From Sodalinema lacuna_A (GTDB taxonomy: Bacteria; Cyanobacteriota; Cyanobacteriia; Cyanobacteriales; Geitlerinemataceae): a DNA stretch of 64,000 nt. This document shows, piece by piece, positions 44,058-52,464 of this stretch. The notes under the pieces were generated by a model. The model made no database searches and was not told the DNA's origin. It saw only the letters and a program-made list of their open reading frames with translations. Position 1 is the first letter of the stretch, and every line of letters starts with the position of its first letter. The translations under genes and the position numbers were made by a program. The stretch lies in the NCBI GenBank assembly GCA_900149785.2, contig FSSI02000004.1, positions 62,001 through 126,000 of the forward strand. Reading direction: 5' to 3'.

Positions 44058-44416
44058 AATGGTTTAACGGGTTCGAGCGATCGCAGATTAAAGGGAAAAA
44101 TAGAAATGGAACTCAGATTTAGGTCGACGACCTCTCTGAGTCAGAAGGCTATGGAATCTCCTTTAATTCTGAAGTTCCTACTGTATCGTAGAATACAGAA
44201 TTTGTCGGATTGAGGACAAGAAACCTAAGCCGAGATAAGCGAGATCCTGCGATCGCCGACAGATGCGATCGCAGAGAAACGATAATCAGAACTGAGTTTT
44301 AACTGCTAATTATGGAGCCAGTACGCCGTTTGAGGACGACGTTTACAATGTCTTAATTTTTGTAAGAGATGGCTTAACCTAATTGTAGCAACCTACACTC
44401 ATTTTTTGTAGCCCCG
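44058..44416. other. Intergenic region upstream of rel and the patD-like gene
   Basis: This divergent promoter region of 359 bases has no gene. It contains two HIP1 octamers arranged as an inverted repeat, CTGCGATCGC and GCGATCGCAG (44247-44256 and 44265-44274) around an 8-base loop, which would fold as a 10-pair hairpin. The rest is AT-richer and presumably holds the two promoters; no clear hexamer pair stood out. Confidence 0.5.
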
Positions 44417-44794
44417 ATGTCAACGAATCCTTACTTAGACCTACAAACCCGCCTGCAACGCTTAGAAACTGCTGATCCCAGCCCCCCCCTAACGGTACAA
44501 ATCAACGCCCTACAGCAGTGGTTTCAGCAAACCCTACTCACCTCAGACGGCGATCGCGAAGCGTGGGGGAACCGCAATCGCGAAGCGTGGGGGAACCGCA
44601 ATCGTCCCCAATCCGAACAGTCCCTACTCGTCGAAATTCACAAACAACTACGCCTACTGGCCACCGACGCCGCCTTTCTGCAAACCGCCAAAACCCCGCA
44701 AACCCAACAACAGCGACACCAACAGATCCGCGATCGCCTCAACACCCTCAACCGCTACTGTGATCATTTACTCAATCCCAACGACAACACATAA
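44417..44794 (+). CDS. PatD-like protein (heterocyst frequency control family)
   Basis: This 125-residue helical protein has a C-terminal half (LLVEIHKQLRLLATDAAFLQ, then RHQQIRDRLNTLNRYCDHLL) that matches my memory of the cyanobacterial PatD family: a TEI-x-K-QLRLL-x-x-D-x-x-FL-x-x-A core and a terminal RYCD-x-LL. PatD influences heterocyst frequency and FtsZ assembly in Anabaena, but the family also occurs in strains without heterocysts. The N-terminal half is divergent and is interrupted by an exact in-frame duplication of 8 residues (REAWGNRN twice) from a 24-base DNA repeat. The zinc-ribbon-like gene follows after 32 bases. The assignment is tentative. Confidence 0.55.
   Translation: MSTNPYLDLQTRLQRLETADPSPPLTVQINALQQWFQQTLLTSDGDREAWGNRNREAWGNRNRPQSEQSLLVEIHKQLRLLATDAAFLQTAKTPQTQQQRHQQIRDRLNTLNRYCDHLLNPNDNT
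44554..44601. repeat. In-frame 24-base tandem duplication inside the patD-like gene
   Basis: A 24-base unit beginning TCGCGAAGCGTGGGGGAACC is present twice exactly (44554-44577, 44578-44601). The unit begins in a HIP1 site (GCGATCGC at 44550-44557) and resembles dispersed cyanobacterial repeats of the GCGAAGCG type. It adds eight residues per copy. Confidence 0.9.
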
Positions 44795-44826
44795 TAGACA
44801 ACGCCACTCCTCACCAGCACAGCACA

Positions 44827-45399
44827 ATGCAATGTCCTAAAGCCCGCAACATCACCCTGCAACCCGCCGATCTCGAACCGGAACTCCCGGCCCAACGCTG
44901 TCCCGAAACCGGAGGGGTTTGGATCGAACGCAACGACTACGACCAATGGTGCGCCGACCATCCCCCAGAAGACCTCAGTCCCGAAGACCTCAGCCAACGT
45001 CTAGCGAACCTAGCGTTTACCCCGCCCCCAGAGGACAGTAAAGCCGCCCTGTGTCCCCACAGCGGCAAAATTCTCATTCGCGCCCGTGTCGATGCGCCCC
45101 AGCCCTTTTATATCGAGCGATCGCCCGAAACCGGCGGCTTTTGGCTTGATCAAGGAGAATGGGACATCCTCAAACAACTGGGGTTACACAACCAACTCGA
45201 TCGCCTATTTTCCGCCGACTGGAAAGCCCAACTCCGGGAACAAAGCCAAGTCGATCGCCAACGAACCGCCACCATCGACAAACTCGGTCAACCCCTGGCC
45301 CAAAAAGTCTTTGACCTGGCCGACGAACTCCGCCAACATCCCAACGGCGATTTTGGCGTCTCCTATCTCACCCAAGTGGTCATCAATACTCAGGGATAA
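44827..45399 (+). CDS. TFIIB-type zinc-ribbon-like protein with lost cysteines
   Basis: This 190-residue protein has two repeats of a zf-TFIIB-like unit: CPKARNITLQPADL with RCPETGGVWIE (1-35), and CPHSGKILIRARV with RSPETGGFWLDQGEW (about 79-120). The canonical unit has CPxC and CxxCxGxWxD; here the second cysteine of the first pair is replaced (K or S), and at most one cysteine remains in the second, so zinc binding is doubtful. The C-terminal 70 residues are helical. The function is unknown. It probably shares a transcript with the patD-like gene. Confidence 0.65.
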   Translation: MQCPKARNITLQPADLEPELPAQRCPETGGVWIERNDYDQWCADHPPEDLSPEDLSQRLANLAFTPPPEDSKAALCPHSGKILIRARVDAPQPFYIERSPETGGFWLDQGEWDILKQLGLHNQLDRLFSADWKAQLREQSQVDRQRTATIDKLGQPLAQKVFDLADELRQHPNGDFGVSYLTQVVINTQG

Positions 45400-45429
45400 T
45401 GGACAATTAACAATGGACAGTGGACAATA
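45397..45429. repeat. Degenerate GGACAAT-type heptamer repeat
   Basis: Several copies of a (T/A)GGACA(A/G)T-type heptamer lie just after the zinc-ribbon-like gene. They form a third family of short tandem repeats in the window. Confidence 0.6.
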
Positions 45430-45494
45430 GAGCCTACCGCAGCGATGCGTTCGGGCAGTTTTGAATTGGTGGGCCTAGGTCACACCCCTCACTG

Positions 45495-47237
45495 ATGCCG
45501 GAACACATCCTACCGCTCTTGCCTCTTGCCTGTTGCCTCTTGCCTTCTCTTCCTGTTCCCAGTTCCGGTGTTCCCTGTTCCCTTCTCCCCCCCTTGACCC
45601 TACTTCACGTCGACCAACTGCAAATCGCCTATCCGCGAACCGATCCCAACGATCCCCTCACCTGGGCCGTTGACGGAGTGTCCTTGCAACTGGCCCCCGG
45701 CGATCGCCTAGGGGTTGTCGGCGAGTCAGGATGCGGGAAATCGACCCTAGGACGGGCCGTTATGGGACTCCTACCCGAAGGAAGTCACCTCAACGGCGAG
45801 ATTCGCGTTGACGGTCAGTCTGTCCCTCGTCTAAGTCCCCAAGCCTTGCGGAAATTTCGCGGTGAGGCGATCGCCTTGATCTTCCAAGATCCCATGACGC
45901 GCCTCAATCCCCTGATGACCATTGGCGATCACTGCATCGAAACTTTGCAGGCCCATCGGCCCAACATGAGTTTCAAACTGGCCAAAAAACGCGCCCTGGA
46001 AACCCTCGAAACGGTCAAAATTCCGGGGAATCGCTCGAATCAATATCCCCATGAATTTAGTGGGGGAATGCGTCAACGGGTGGCGATCGCCCTAGCCCTG
46101 CTGCTACAACCCAAACTGATTATCGCCGACGAACCCACCACCAGCCTCGATGTGACGGTTTCGGCAGAGATTTTGGATGAATTGATGGGCCTGTGTCAAG
46201 ACCAAAACCTAGCCCTGATGCTGATTTCTCATGACATCGCCTTAGTGGGGGAATACTGCGATCGCATCGCCATTATGACCGAGGGTAAAATCGTCGAAAC
46301 GGGGAATACCGCCCAAATTCTCCAATCTCCTCAACATCCCTACAGCCAATCTCTCATCAACGCCGTCCGCGAACTACAAGAGGTACAACCGCCCCCACCA
46401 CCGGATCTCACTAACCCCGTCTCACCGCTATTACAGGTCGAAAACCTACAACAACATTACAGCTTAGAACGGAATTTCCTAGAACGACTGTTGACTAACC
46501 GCAAAGCCGAAACTATCAAAGCGGTGGATAACGTCAACTTAAGTCTTTATCCCGGCGAAATTTTAGGATTAGTGGGGGAATCGGGCTGTGGAAAATCCAC
46601 CCTCTCTCGAACCATTTTGCAACTGGTGAAACCCACCGGCGGACGAGTCTCCTTTCTCGGACAAGATTTAGGCCAACTCTCCCCCGAGAAGCTACGCCAG
46701 CAACGACGACAGATGCAGATGATTTTCCAAGATCCCCAAGCCTGTCTCAACCCCATGATGACCGTGGGCGATAGCATCGCGGACCCTCTGCTGATTCATG
46801 GACTGGCTAGGGGACACGCCGCCCGCCAACAGGTTTTCAGCCTCCTGGACCGGGTGGGACTCAGCCCCGCCGAAACCTACGCCCGCCGCTATCCTCGCGA
46901 ACTCTCTGGCGGACAACAGCAACGGGTGGCGATCGCCCGGGCCTTAATTACCCATCCCAAGTTAATCGTCTGTGATGAACCGGTGAGTATGCTAGATGCC
47001 AATGTTCAGGCCCAGGTGTTGAGTTTAATGAAAGACCTTAAAGCGGAGTTTGACCTGACCTATTTGTTTATTACCCATGACCTCTGGGTGGCCCGCTTTT
47101 TGTGCGATCGCATCGCCGTCATGACTCAAGGTAAAATCGTTGAACTTGCCCCTAGCGAAGACCTGTTCCGACATCCCCAACATCCCTATACGCAAACGCT
47201 CCTCAAGGCGGCGTTAAGCGTTAAATCATCCCCCTAA
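45495..47237 (+). CDS. Fused two-domain ABC transporter ATPase (DppD-DppF/OppD-OppF type)
   Basis: This 580-residue ATPase would power uptake of peptides, nickel or similar substrates through unlinked permeases. NBD1 (about 35-300) has GESGCGKST, FSGGMRQRVAIA, IADEPTTSLDV and the oligopeptide/dipeptide C-terminal tag HPYSQSLINAV. NBD2 (about 315-575) has a second GESGCGKST, LSGGQQQRVAIA, VCDEPVSMLDA and HPYTQTLLKAAL. The first 33 residues translate a heptamer repeat (LPLACCLLPSLPVP), so the true start may be the TTG at 45594 just before LTLLHVDQLQIAYP. The fusion is usual in cyanobacteria. The patatin gene follows after 40 bases. Confidence 0.92.
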   Translation: MPEHILPLLPLACCLLPSLPVPSSGVPCSLLPPLTLLHVDQLQIAYPRTDPNDPLTWAVDGVSLQLAPGDRLGVVGESGCGKSTLGRAVMGLLPEGSHLNGEIRVDGQSVPRLSPQALRKFRGEAIALIFQDPMTRLNPLMTIGDHCIETLQAHRPNMSFKLAKKRALETLETVKIPGNRSNQYPHEFSGGMRQRVAIALALLLQPKLIIADEPTTSLDVTVSAEILDELMGLCQDQNLALMLISHDIALVGEYCDRIAIMTEGKIVETGNTAQILQSPQHPYSQSLINAVRELQEVQPPPPPDLTNPVSPLLQVENLQQHYSLERNFLERLLTNRKAETIKAVDNVNLSLYPGEILGLVGESGCGKSTLSRTILQLVKPTGGRVSFLGQDLGQLSPEKLRQQRRQMQMIFQDPQACLNPMMTVGDSIADPLLIHGLARGHAARQQVFSLLDRVGLSPAETYARRYPRELSGGQQQRVAIARALITHPKLIVCDEPVSMLDANVQAQVLSLMKDLKAEFDLTYLFITHDLWVARFLCDRIAVMTQGKIVELAPSEDLFRHPQHPYTQTLLKAALSVKSSP

Positions 47238-47277
47238 ATCAACTCCCGATTTTAACACCCCCTCGGAGGCGTTTACC

Positions 47278-48444
47278 ATGCTGTTAGAACGACAACAACT
47301 GACCCGTCCCAAACGTATCCTCTCCATTGATGGGGGCGGGATTCGCGGTATTATTGCGGCGAAGGTTTTATTAAAAATCGAGAAGATTCTCTGTCGCCCA
47401 GAAACGCCCTGGAACTGTCTGGCTGATTACTTTGACTTCATGGGCGGAACCAGTACCGGGTCAATTTTGGCGGCGGCGTTAGCCCGAGGAATGAAGGTTC
47501 AAGATGTTCTCAGTTTATATCTGGATCATGGACGGGAAATTTTTACAAAAAATTGGTTTCTCAAACAGTTTTGGTCAAAATATAGTAGCCAACCGCTAGA
47601 GAAGAAACTCAAGGAGATTTTTGGCGAGGGTCCCCTGGGATCTGAGGATCTCAAAACCCTGTTGATGATTGTGACGAAGAACGCGACAACATCACATAAT
47701 TGGTTTTTTGTCAACTCTCCCAACAATAAATTTTATCCCATTAACCGAGACCTCCCTCTCTGGCAGTTAATTCGCGCCAGTACCGCCGCCCCCACCTTTT
47801 TTCCGCCTCAGACGATTTCCATCAATAATCAAAGCTATGACTTTATTGATGGGGGCATGAGTATGTTTAATAATCCCACCTTTCAACTGTTTTTAGAAGC
47901 CACGAAAGCCCAATATGGGATTGGTTGGGAAACGGGACAGGATAAACTGTTATTGGTGTCTGTTGGGACAGGATTTTCCTTAAATGTGATTCCCCCAGGA
48001 CGTGCAAAACACTATCACCTGATTGATTGGGCTAAATACGCCATTAGTACCTTAATGGAAGATGCCAACGTTCAACAGAACTTTCTCATGAGTTTGATTG
48101 GGAATAGTCCTGAAGAACTGCGATCGCAGATGTCGCGAGAACTGGCCAGTCTCTCAATTCCTACCTTTAAAGAGTTACCGGAACTGGCCTCGGCGGCTTG
48201 GGTGGGTTTAGACCGCGATCGCAGTTCCTATTTATCCAATTTACTCAGCTATCATCGCTACACTGTGGTTTTCAGTCACAACCGCTTTGCTGAACTCGGC
48301 CTCTCCCACATCGATCCCAAAAAAGTCGCCGCGATGGATTGCGTGGATGAAATTCCAGCATTATTAGAAATTGGGACTGCGATCGCCCAAGAACAAGTTC
48401 GCGCCGAAGATTTTGACAAGTTTCTCCACGCTGATCATGAATAG
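47278..48444 (+). CDS. Patatin-like phospholipase
   Basis: This 388-residue lipid acyl hydrolase uses a Ser-Asp dyad. Seen: the oxyanion loop RILSIDGGGIRGIIAAKVL (about residue 14-32), the nucleophile elbow GGTSTGS, and the catalytic aspartate in DGGMSMFNNP (about 195). The C-terminal third is helical and less conserved. GGAGG lies 8 bases before the ATG. Such proteins act on membrane lipids or in turnover; a few belong to CBASS-type defence, but no cyclase gene is near, so a housekeeping role is more likely. Confidence 0.9.
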   Translation: MLLERQQLTRPKRILSIDGGGIRGIIAAKVLLKIEKILCRPETPWNCLADYFDFMGGTSTGSILAAALARGMKVQDVLSLYLDHGREIFTKNWFLKQFWSKYSSQPLEKKLKEIFGEGPLGSEDLKTLLMIVTKNATTSHNWFFVNSPNNKFYPINRDLPLWQLIRASTAAPTFFPPQTISINNQSYDFIDGGMSMFNNPTFQLFLEATKAQYGIGWETGQDKLLLVSVGTGFSLNVIPPGRAKHYHLIDWAKYAISTLMEDANVQQNFLMSLIGNSPEELRSQMSRELASLSIPTFKELPELASAAWVGLDRDRSSYLSNLLSYHRYTVVFSHNRFAELGLSHIDPKKVAAMDCVDEIPALLEIGTAIAQEQVRAEDFDKFLHADHE

Positions 48445-48474
48445 TGGCTTTTCCCGCCTCTTGCCTTTTTTTAT

Positions 48475-48541
48475 CCCCTCTTGGGAGGGGTTAGGGGTGG
48501 GTTATCCCTCTTGCCTTTTGCCTCTTGCCTCTTGCCTTCTT
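48475..48541. repeat. Dispersed CCCCTC-TGGGAGGGG repeat followed by TTGCCTC heptamers
   Basis: 48475-48505 (CCCCTCTTGGGAGGGG, then TTAGGGGTGGGTTAT) is nearly the same as 58837-58866, so it is a dispersed repeat with a built-in hairpin. From 48506 it passes into copies of a CTTGCCT heptamer up to about 48541, the same unit found near 45519-45560. Confidence 0.75.
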
Positions 48542-48554
48542 TTCTAATTCTTCC

Positions 48555-49493
48555 ATGTTTTTTAGTGTTATTATTCCCAGCTATAATCGCCTACCCATTT
48601 TACAAAAGTGCCTCCAAGGATTAGCCCAACAACAGATAGCTAAACCCGTAGAAGGATACGAGGTGATTGTTATCGATGATGGGTCAAATGACGGAACTTG
48701 GGACTGGTTAACCCGCTATCAACAACAAATGCCACAACTACGTTGTTTTCGGCAACAAAATGCAGGTCCTGCCGCCGCTCGCAATTTAGGATTAGACCAG
48801 GCGAACGGAGATACTATTGTCTTTATCGATAGTGATTTAGTGGTCACAGAAGGGTTTTTGCAGGCTCATGGCAACGCCCTAATAGGTGGATTTGCCAAAC
48901 TTGGACATGAGCGTCTCTTTACCTATGGGGCGGTAATTAACACCTGTAATTTTGAGAATCCTACTGCTGAACCCTATAAAGTAACGGACTTTTCAGCCGC
49001 CTATTTCGCCACAGGCAATGTTGCCATTCCTCGCCATCTATTGGATAAAGTTGGTTACTTTGACACCCAGTTTAAACAGTATGGCTGGGAAGATTTAGAG
49101 TTGGGAGTTCGGTTAAAAAAAATTGGCGTCAAACTGATTAAATGTCCCGAAGCTGTGGGCTATCATTGGAATCCTGCTTTTTCCCTAGAGCGATTACCGG
49201 CCTTAATTGAGCGGGAACGACAACGGGCCAAAACGGGAGTTTTGTTTTACCAGAAACATCCCACCTGGGAGGTGCGTTTCATGATTCAGATGACCCCCGC
49301 CCATCGCGCTCTTTGGGGACTGTTATCCTGGGGAGGATATTGGAACGAACAGCGTCTGTCGGGATTGTTGCAATGGCTGATTGAGCGAGGGCGATCGCAA
49401 CTGGCCCTCGAAATTGCTCGAATTTTCCTAAATTGGTATCATGTTCAGGCTGTACGGGATGCCTACCGACAGCAACACCCGCAAACCGCCTAG
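48555..49493 (+). CDS. Family 2 glycosyltransferase
   Basis: This 312-residue GT-A enzyme has SVIIPSYNRLPILQKCLQ, VIDDGSNDGTWDWL and the acidic metal site IDSDLVV, followed by a GYFDTQFKQYGWEDLELGVRL acceptor-region motif (E-D near residue 186). It lacks clear membrane helices, so it works in the cytoplasm or at the membrane surface. The start at ATG 48555 is chosen because the family begins at SVIIPSYN; a longer frame from 48525 would translate repeat DNA. The sugar and acceptor are unknown. Confidence 0.87.
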   Translation: MFFSVIIPSYNRLPILQKCLQGLAQQQIAKPVEGYEVIVIDDGSNDGTWDWLTRYQQQMPQLRCFRQQNAGPAAARNLGLDQANGDTIVFIDSDLVVTEGFLQAHGNALIGGFAKLGHERLFTYGAVINTCNFENPTAEPYKVTDFSAAYFATGNVAIPRHLLDKVGYFDTQFKQYGWEDLELGVRLKKIGVKLIKCPEAVGYHWNPAFSLERLPALIERERQRAKTGVLFYQKHPTWEVRFMIQMTPAHRALWGLLSWGGYWNEQRLSGLLQWLIERGRSQLALEIARIFLNWYHVQAVRDAYRQQHPQTA

Positions 49494-49521
49494 TTACCTT
49501 AATCCTTCATCCTAAACCCTT

Positions 49522-50253
49522 ATGACCTCTTCGGTGCGATCGCAGCAACATCCCCTGATTCAAAAGCTCGCCGATGCGATTGAGTCCACATGGAAAACCC
49601 ATCTCGACCTTGACCCCTACCATCTCCCCGAAGATTTAGGCTATGTGGAAGGACGACTCGAAGGCGAAAAGCTCGTCATTGAAAATAGCTGTTACCAGTC
49701 CCGAGAATTTCGTAAGATGCACCTGGAACTGGCTAAAGTGGGCAAGAACCTAGACATTCTCCATTGTGTCATGTTTCCCCATCCCACCTATGCCCTGCCC
49801 ATGTTTGGCACCGATTTAGTGGGAGGCCGGGGACAAATTAGTGCGGCGATCGTGGATTTATCCCCCACAACAGAAAATCTAAAACTCTCGCAAGACTATT
49901 GCCAAGACTTAGAGGCTTTACCGCCATTGAACTTCTCTCAAGTGCGGGATTTACCCGACTGGGGCGATATTTTTTCCGATTTCTGTCTCTTCATTCGTCC
50001 CGGCGATGAAACCGAAGAAGAGCAGTTTTTACAACGGGTGACCGACTATCTGAAAGTTCACTGTCAACGGGCCACCGCCAGCGAGCCAGTTAGCGGTACG
50101 GCGGCGGCTCAAGTGCGGGCGGGACAGTTGTATTACTGTAACAAACAACGGCAAAATGATAAGACGCGGCGGGTATTGGAAAAAGCCTTTGGCTCCGATT
50201 GGGCTGAACGCTATATGACCTCAGTTCTCTTTGATTTACCGCCTGAAGCCTAG
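49522..50253 (+). CDS. pcyA: Phycocyanobilin:ferredoxin oxidoreductase
   Basis: PcyA reduces biliverdin IX-alpha by four electrons to phycocyanobilin, the chromophore of phycobiliproteins and cyanobacteriochromes. The 243 residues are full length. Seen: YVEGRLEGEKLVIENSCYQS, REFRKMHLELAKVGKNLDIL, HCVMFPHPTYALPMFGTDLV (proton-relay histidine and aspartate region), and the C-terminal AQVRAGQLYYCNKQRQNDKT and RYMTSVLFDLP. It is monocistronic, followed by the patX-type gene. Confidence 0.97.
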   Translation: MTSSVRSQQHPLIQKLADAIESTWKTHLDLDPYHLPEDLGYVEGRLEGEKLVIENSCYQSREFRKMHLELAKVGKNLDILHCVMFPHPTYALPMFGTDLVGGRGQISAAIVDLSPTTENLKLSQDYCQDLEALPPLNFSQVRDLPDWGDIFSDFCLFIRPGDETEEEQFLQRVTDYLKVHCQRATASEPVSGTAAAQVRAGQLYYCNKQRQNDKTRRVLEKAFGSDWAERYMTSVLFDLPPEA

Positions 50254-50307
50254 TTGCTCCTGTGGAGTTTGATTGGCTCATTTTAGCGAAGCCCAACCTA
50301 AAAAGTT

Positions 50308-50338
50308 TCCGGATCACGACGATGCTCTCAAGTAATCA
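50308..50338 (+). promoter_or_regulatory. DIF-like promoter box upstream of the patX-type gene
   Basis: TCCGGA (50308-50313) is the core of the DIF1 motif known upstream of developmentally induced genes in Nostoc/Anabaena, where it lies near -35. A weak -10-like TAATCA follows at 50333-50338, spaced 19 bases. It is 64 bases before the patX-type ATG. A six-base match alone is weak; the gene context raises its value. Confidence 0.4.
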
Positions 50339-50371
50339 GAAGTAGCAGTATCAATCAAAGGGCTACTTTCG

Positions 50372-50542
50372 ATGAGCATCTATAAAACTCTTTTCCTTTC
50401 TAGCCTCCTGTTAATGGGCTTTGCGGTCAACGTTCAAGCCGAACGGATATCCTCGGACCCCAACTATGACAGCCTGAGTCACGTTTTTTCGGCCGATAGC
50501 AACAATGCGGATACCGTTCCCCATCGTGGTAGCGGTCGTTAA
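50372..50542 (+). CDS. patX: PatX-type signal peptide ending in HRGSGR
   Basis: This 56-residue peptide has an N-terminal Sec signal (basic start SIYKT, hydrophobic LFLSSLLLMGFAVN, cleavage after VQA at about residue 23), a short polar mature part, and a C-terminus ending exactly in HRGSGR. RGSGR is the pentapeptide of PatS and HetN that binds and inhibits HetR. PatX proteins, with a signal sequence and a terminal RG(S/T)GR, are known across filamentous cyanobacteria including strains without heterocysts. Predicted role: export, processing to a short peptide, and cell-cell signalling to HetR. It has its own DIF-like box and a strong terminator. hetR itself is not in the window. Confidence 0.85.
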   Translation: MSIYKTLFLSSLLLMGFAVNVQAERISSDPNYDSLSHVFSADSNNADTVPHRGSGR

Positions 50543-50579
50543 ACGGTAATTCTCCTCCAAGGCTAGGTCGTTAATAGGT

Positions 50580-50622
50580 ATCCGTATTGAAGCACCTGTG
50601 CTTTAATACGGATGTTTTTTTT
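50580..50622 (+). terminator. Strong rho-independent terminator after the patX-type gene
   Basis: The left arm ATCCGTATTGAAGCA (from 50580) pairs with TGCTTTAATACGGAT (to 50613) around a 4-base loop, with one mismatch (G opposite T), and is followed by G and eight T. This ends the patX-type transcript 38 bases after its stop. Confidence 0.93.
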
Positions 50623-50739
50623 GGCAACTATGCTGGCTCGGTGATTGTCCTGAATTTGCCCCCAGCCATTCCCGATCGCCCGTATCCTCCGCTACAGTAC
50701 AAAGAGATTGTTTAATATCCTCCGATAAGATCCTTCTCT

Positions 50740-52287
50740 ATGACTGCAACAGCGGCTTCTTCTTCCTCTCAGGGGCGATCGCCCCACGTCTCGTCCCCAG
50801 TCTATGATGCCATTATCATCGGCTCGGGCATTGGCGGCCTCGTCACCGCCAGTCAACTGGCGAGCAAAGGGGCTAAGGTCCTGGTCCTTGAACGCTATCT
50901 CATCCCCGGTGGGAGTGCGGGCTACTTTGAACGCTCAGGCTATCGCTTTGACGTCGGGGCTTCGATGATTTTTGGCTTCGGAGAGCAGGGGACCACCAAC
51001 CTGCTGACACGGGCCTTAGAGGCGGTGAATATGAGCCTAGAGACGATCGCCGATCCTGTCCAAATTCACTACCACCTCCCGAACCAGCTTGACCTGAAAG
51101 TTCATCGCCATTACGAAGGCTTTATCAGTGAACTCAGTGCGAAGTTCCCCCATGAACGGCAAGGAATTCGCCGCTTTTATGATGAATGTTGGCGGATTTT
51201 TAATTGTCTAAACAGCATGGAGTTGCTGTCCCTTGAAGAACCCCGCTATCTAACGCGAGTCTTTTTTCAGCATCCTTTAGCCTGTCTTGGCCTCGTCAAA
51301 TACCTACCCCAAAATGTTGGCGATCTTGCCCGCCGCCATATCCAAGACCCAGAACTGCTGAAGTTTATTGATATTGAATGCTATTGCTGGTCCGTGGTTC
51401 CGGCAGATCTCACCCCGGCCATCAATGGCGGTATGGTCTTTAGCGATCGCCATTATGGCGGCATCAACTACCCCAAAGGCGGTGTGGGAACCATTGCCCA
51501 GGCCCTGGCCGATGGCCTCGAAAATGCCGGCGGGGAAATCCGCTACAAAGCGCGCGTCACAGAAATCGTCATGGAGGGCAAACGAGCGGTTGGGGTGCAA
51601 CTGGCCTCAGGAGAAACCCTCTATGGCCGTCGTATTGTCTCCAACGCCACGCGCTGGGATACCTTCGAGAAACTCCTGCCGGCTGAGACGATGCCCGCCT
51701 CAGAACGTCGCTGGCAGACGCGATATCGTAAATCTCCGGGATTCTTGAGCTTACATATGGGGGTCGCTGCTGACGTGCTGCCGCCGGCGACGGAATGCCA
51801 TCATATTATCCTGGATGATTGGCAACAGATGGAAGCCGCTCAGGGAACCCTGTTTGTCTCGATTCCCACCCTTCTCGATCCCAGTCTCGCTCCTGAGGGC
51901 TATCACATTATTCATGCCTTTACCCCGGATTGGCTGGAGTCCTGGCAACATCTGCCCCCGGATGAGTATGAACGGCGTAAGGAAGCCGCTGCCTGGGAGA
52001 TCGTCGATCGCCTCGAAGCCATTTTCCCGGGGTTAGATGCGGGATTGGACTACTTGGAAGTGGGAACCCCTCGCACTCATCGCCGCTTCCTGGGACGAGA
52101 TGAGGGGACTTATGGCCCGATTCCCCGTCACAGACTGCCAGGATTACTGACCATGCCTTTTAATCGTACTGCCGTACCCGGATTGTACTGTGTTGGGGAT
52201 AGTACCTTTCCCGGTCAAGGCCTCAATGCTGTGGCCTTTTCCGGCTTTGCTTGTGCGCACCGTATTGCGGTGGATTTAGGACGCTAG
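50740..52287 (+). CDS. crtH: Carotenoid isomerase (prolycopene isomerase) CrtH
   Basis: CrtH converts poly-cis lycopene to all-trans lycopene. The 515-residue flavoprotein has the dinucleotide-binding loop AIIIGSGIGGLVTASQLASKG (about 25-45), GGSAGYFERSGYRFDVGASM, KGGVGTIAQALADGLENAGG and the C-terminal GLYCVGDSTFPGQGLNAVAFSG, all typical of CRTISO-type enzymes. It is single, with its own palindromic terminator downstream. Confidence 0.92.
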   Translation: MTATAASSSSQGRSPHVSSPVYDAIIIGSGIGGLVTASQLASKGAKVLVLERYLIPGGSAGYFERSGYRFDVGASMIFGFGEQGTTNLLTRALEAVNMSLETIADPVQIHYHLPNQLDLKVHRHYEGFISELSAKFPHERQGIRRFYDECWRIFNCLNSMELLSLEEPRYLTRVFFQHPLACLGLVKYLPQNVGDLARRHIQDPELLKFIDIECYCWSVVPADLTPAINGGMVFSDRHYGGINYPKGGVGTIAQALADGLENAGGEIRYKARVTEIVMEGKRAVGVQLASGETLYGRRIVSNATRWDTFEKLLPAETMPASERRWQTRYRKSPGFLSLHMGVAADVLPPATECHHIILDDWQQMEAAQGTLFVSIPTLLDPSLAPEGYHIIHAFTPDWLESWQHLPPDEYERRKEAAAWEIVDRLEAIFPGLDAGLDYLEVGTPRTHRRFLGRDEGTYGPIPRHRLPGLLTMPFNRTAVPGLYCVGDSTFPGQGLNAVAFSGFACAHRIAVDLGR

Positions 52288-52323
52288 GGAGACACCACAC
52301 GGCTCGTTAGTCTATCCGCAGGA

Positions 52324-52345
52324 GGGGGCGATCGCCCCCTTTTTT
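52324..52345 (+). terminator. Terminator after crtH built on a HIP1 palindrome
   Basis: GGGGGCGATCGCCCCC (52324-52339) is a perfect palindrome containing HIP1, followed by six T. It lies 37 bases after the crtH stop. Confidence 0.85.
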
Positions 52346-52464
52346 GGGTCAGCATAGGGACGGTCACGAGAATTAATGTCGCCGGGATCACCTCTGCGAG
52401 AGGCTTGGCTCGCGATGGCGGTATGATTTTGTATTAACCCTTGCGTTTAAGGAAATTTCCCTTA

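Noticed and set aside
44247..44274. HIP1 inverted hairpin as a terminator of the rel region
   Set aside because: No T-run follows, and paired HIP1 sites are common in such genomes.
47278..48444. Patatin as part of an anti-phage CBASS system
   Set aside because: No cyclase or Cap2/Cap3-like genes flank it; neighbours are an ABC ATPase and a glycosyltransferase.
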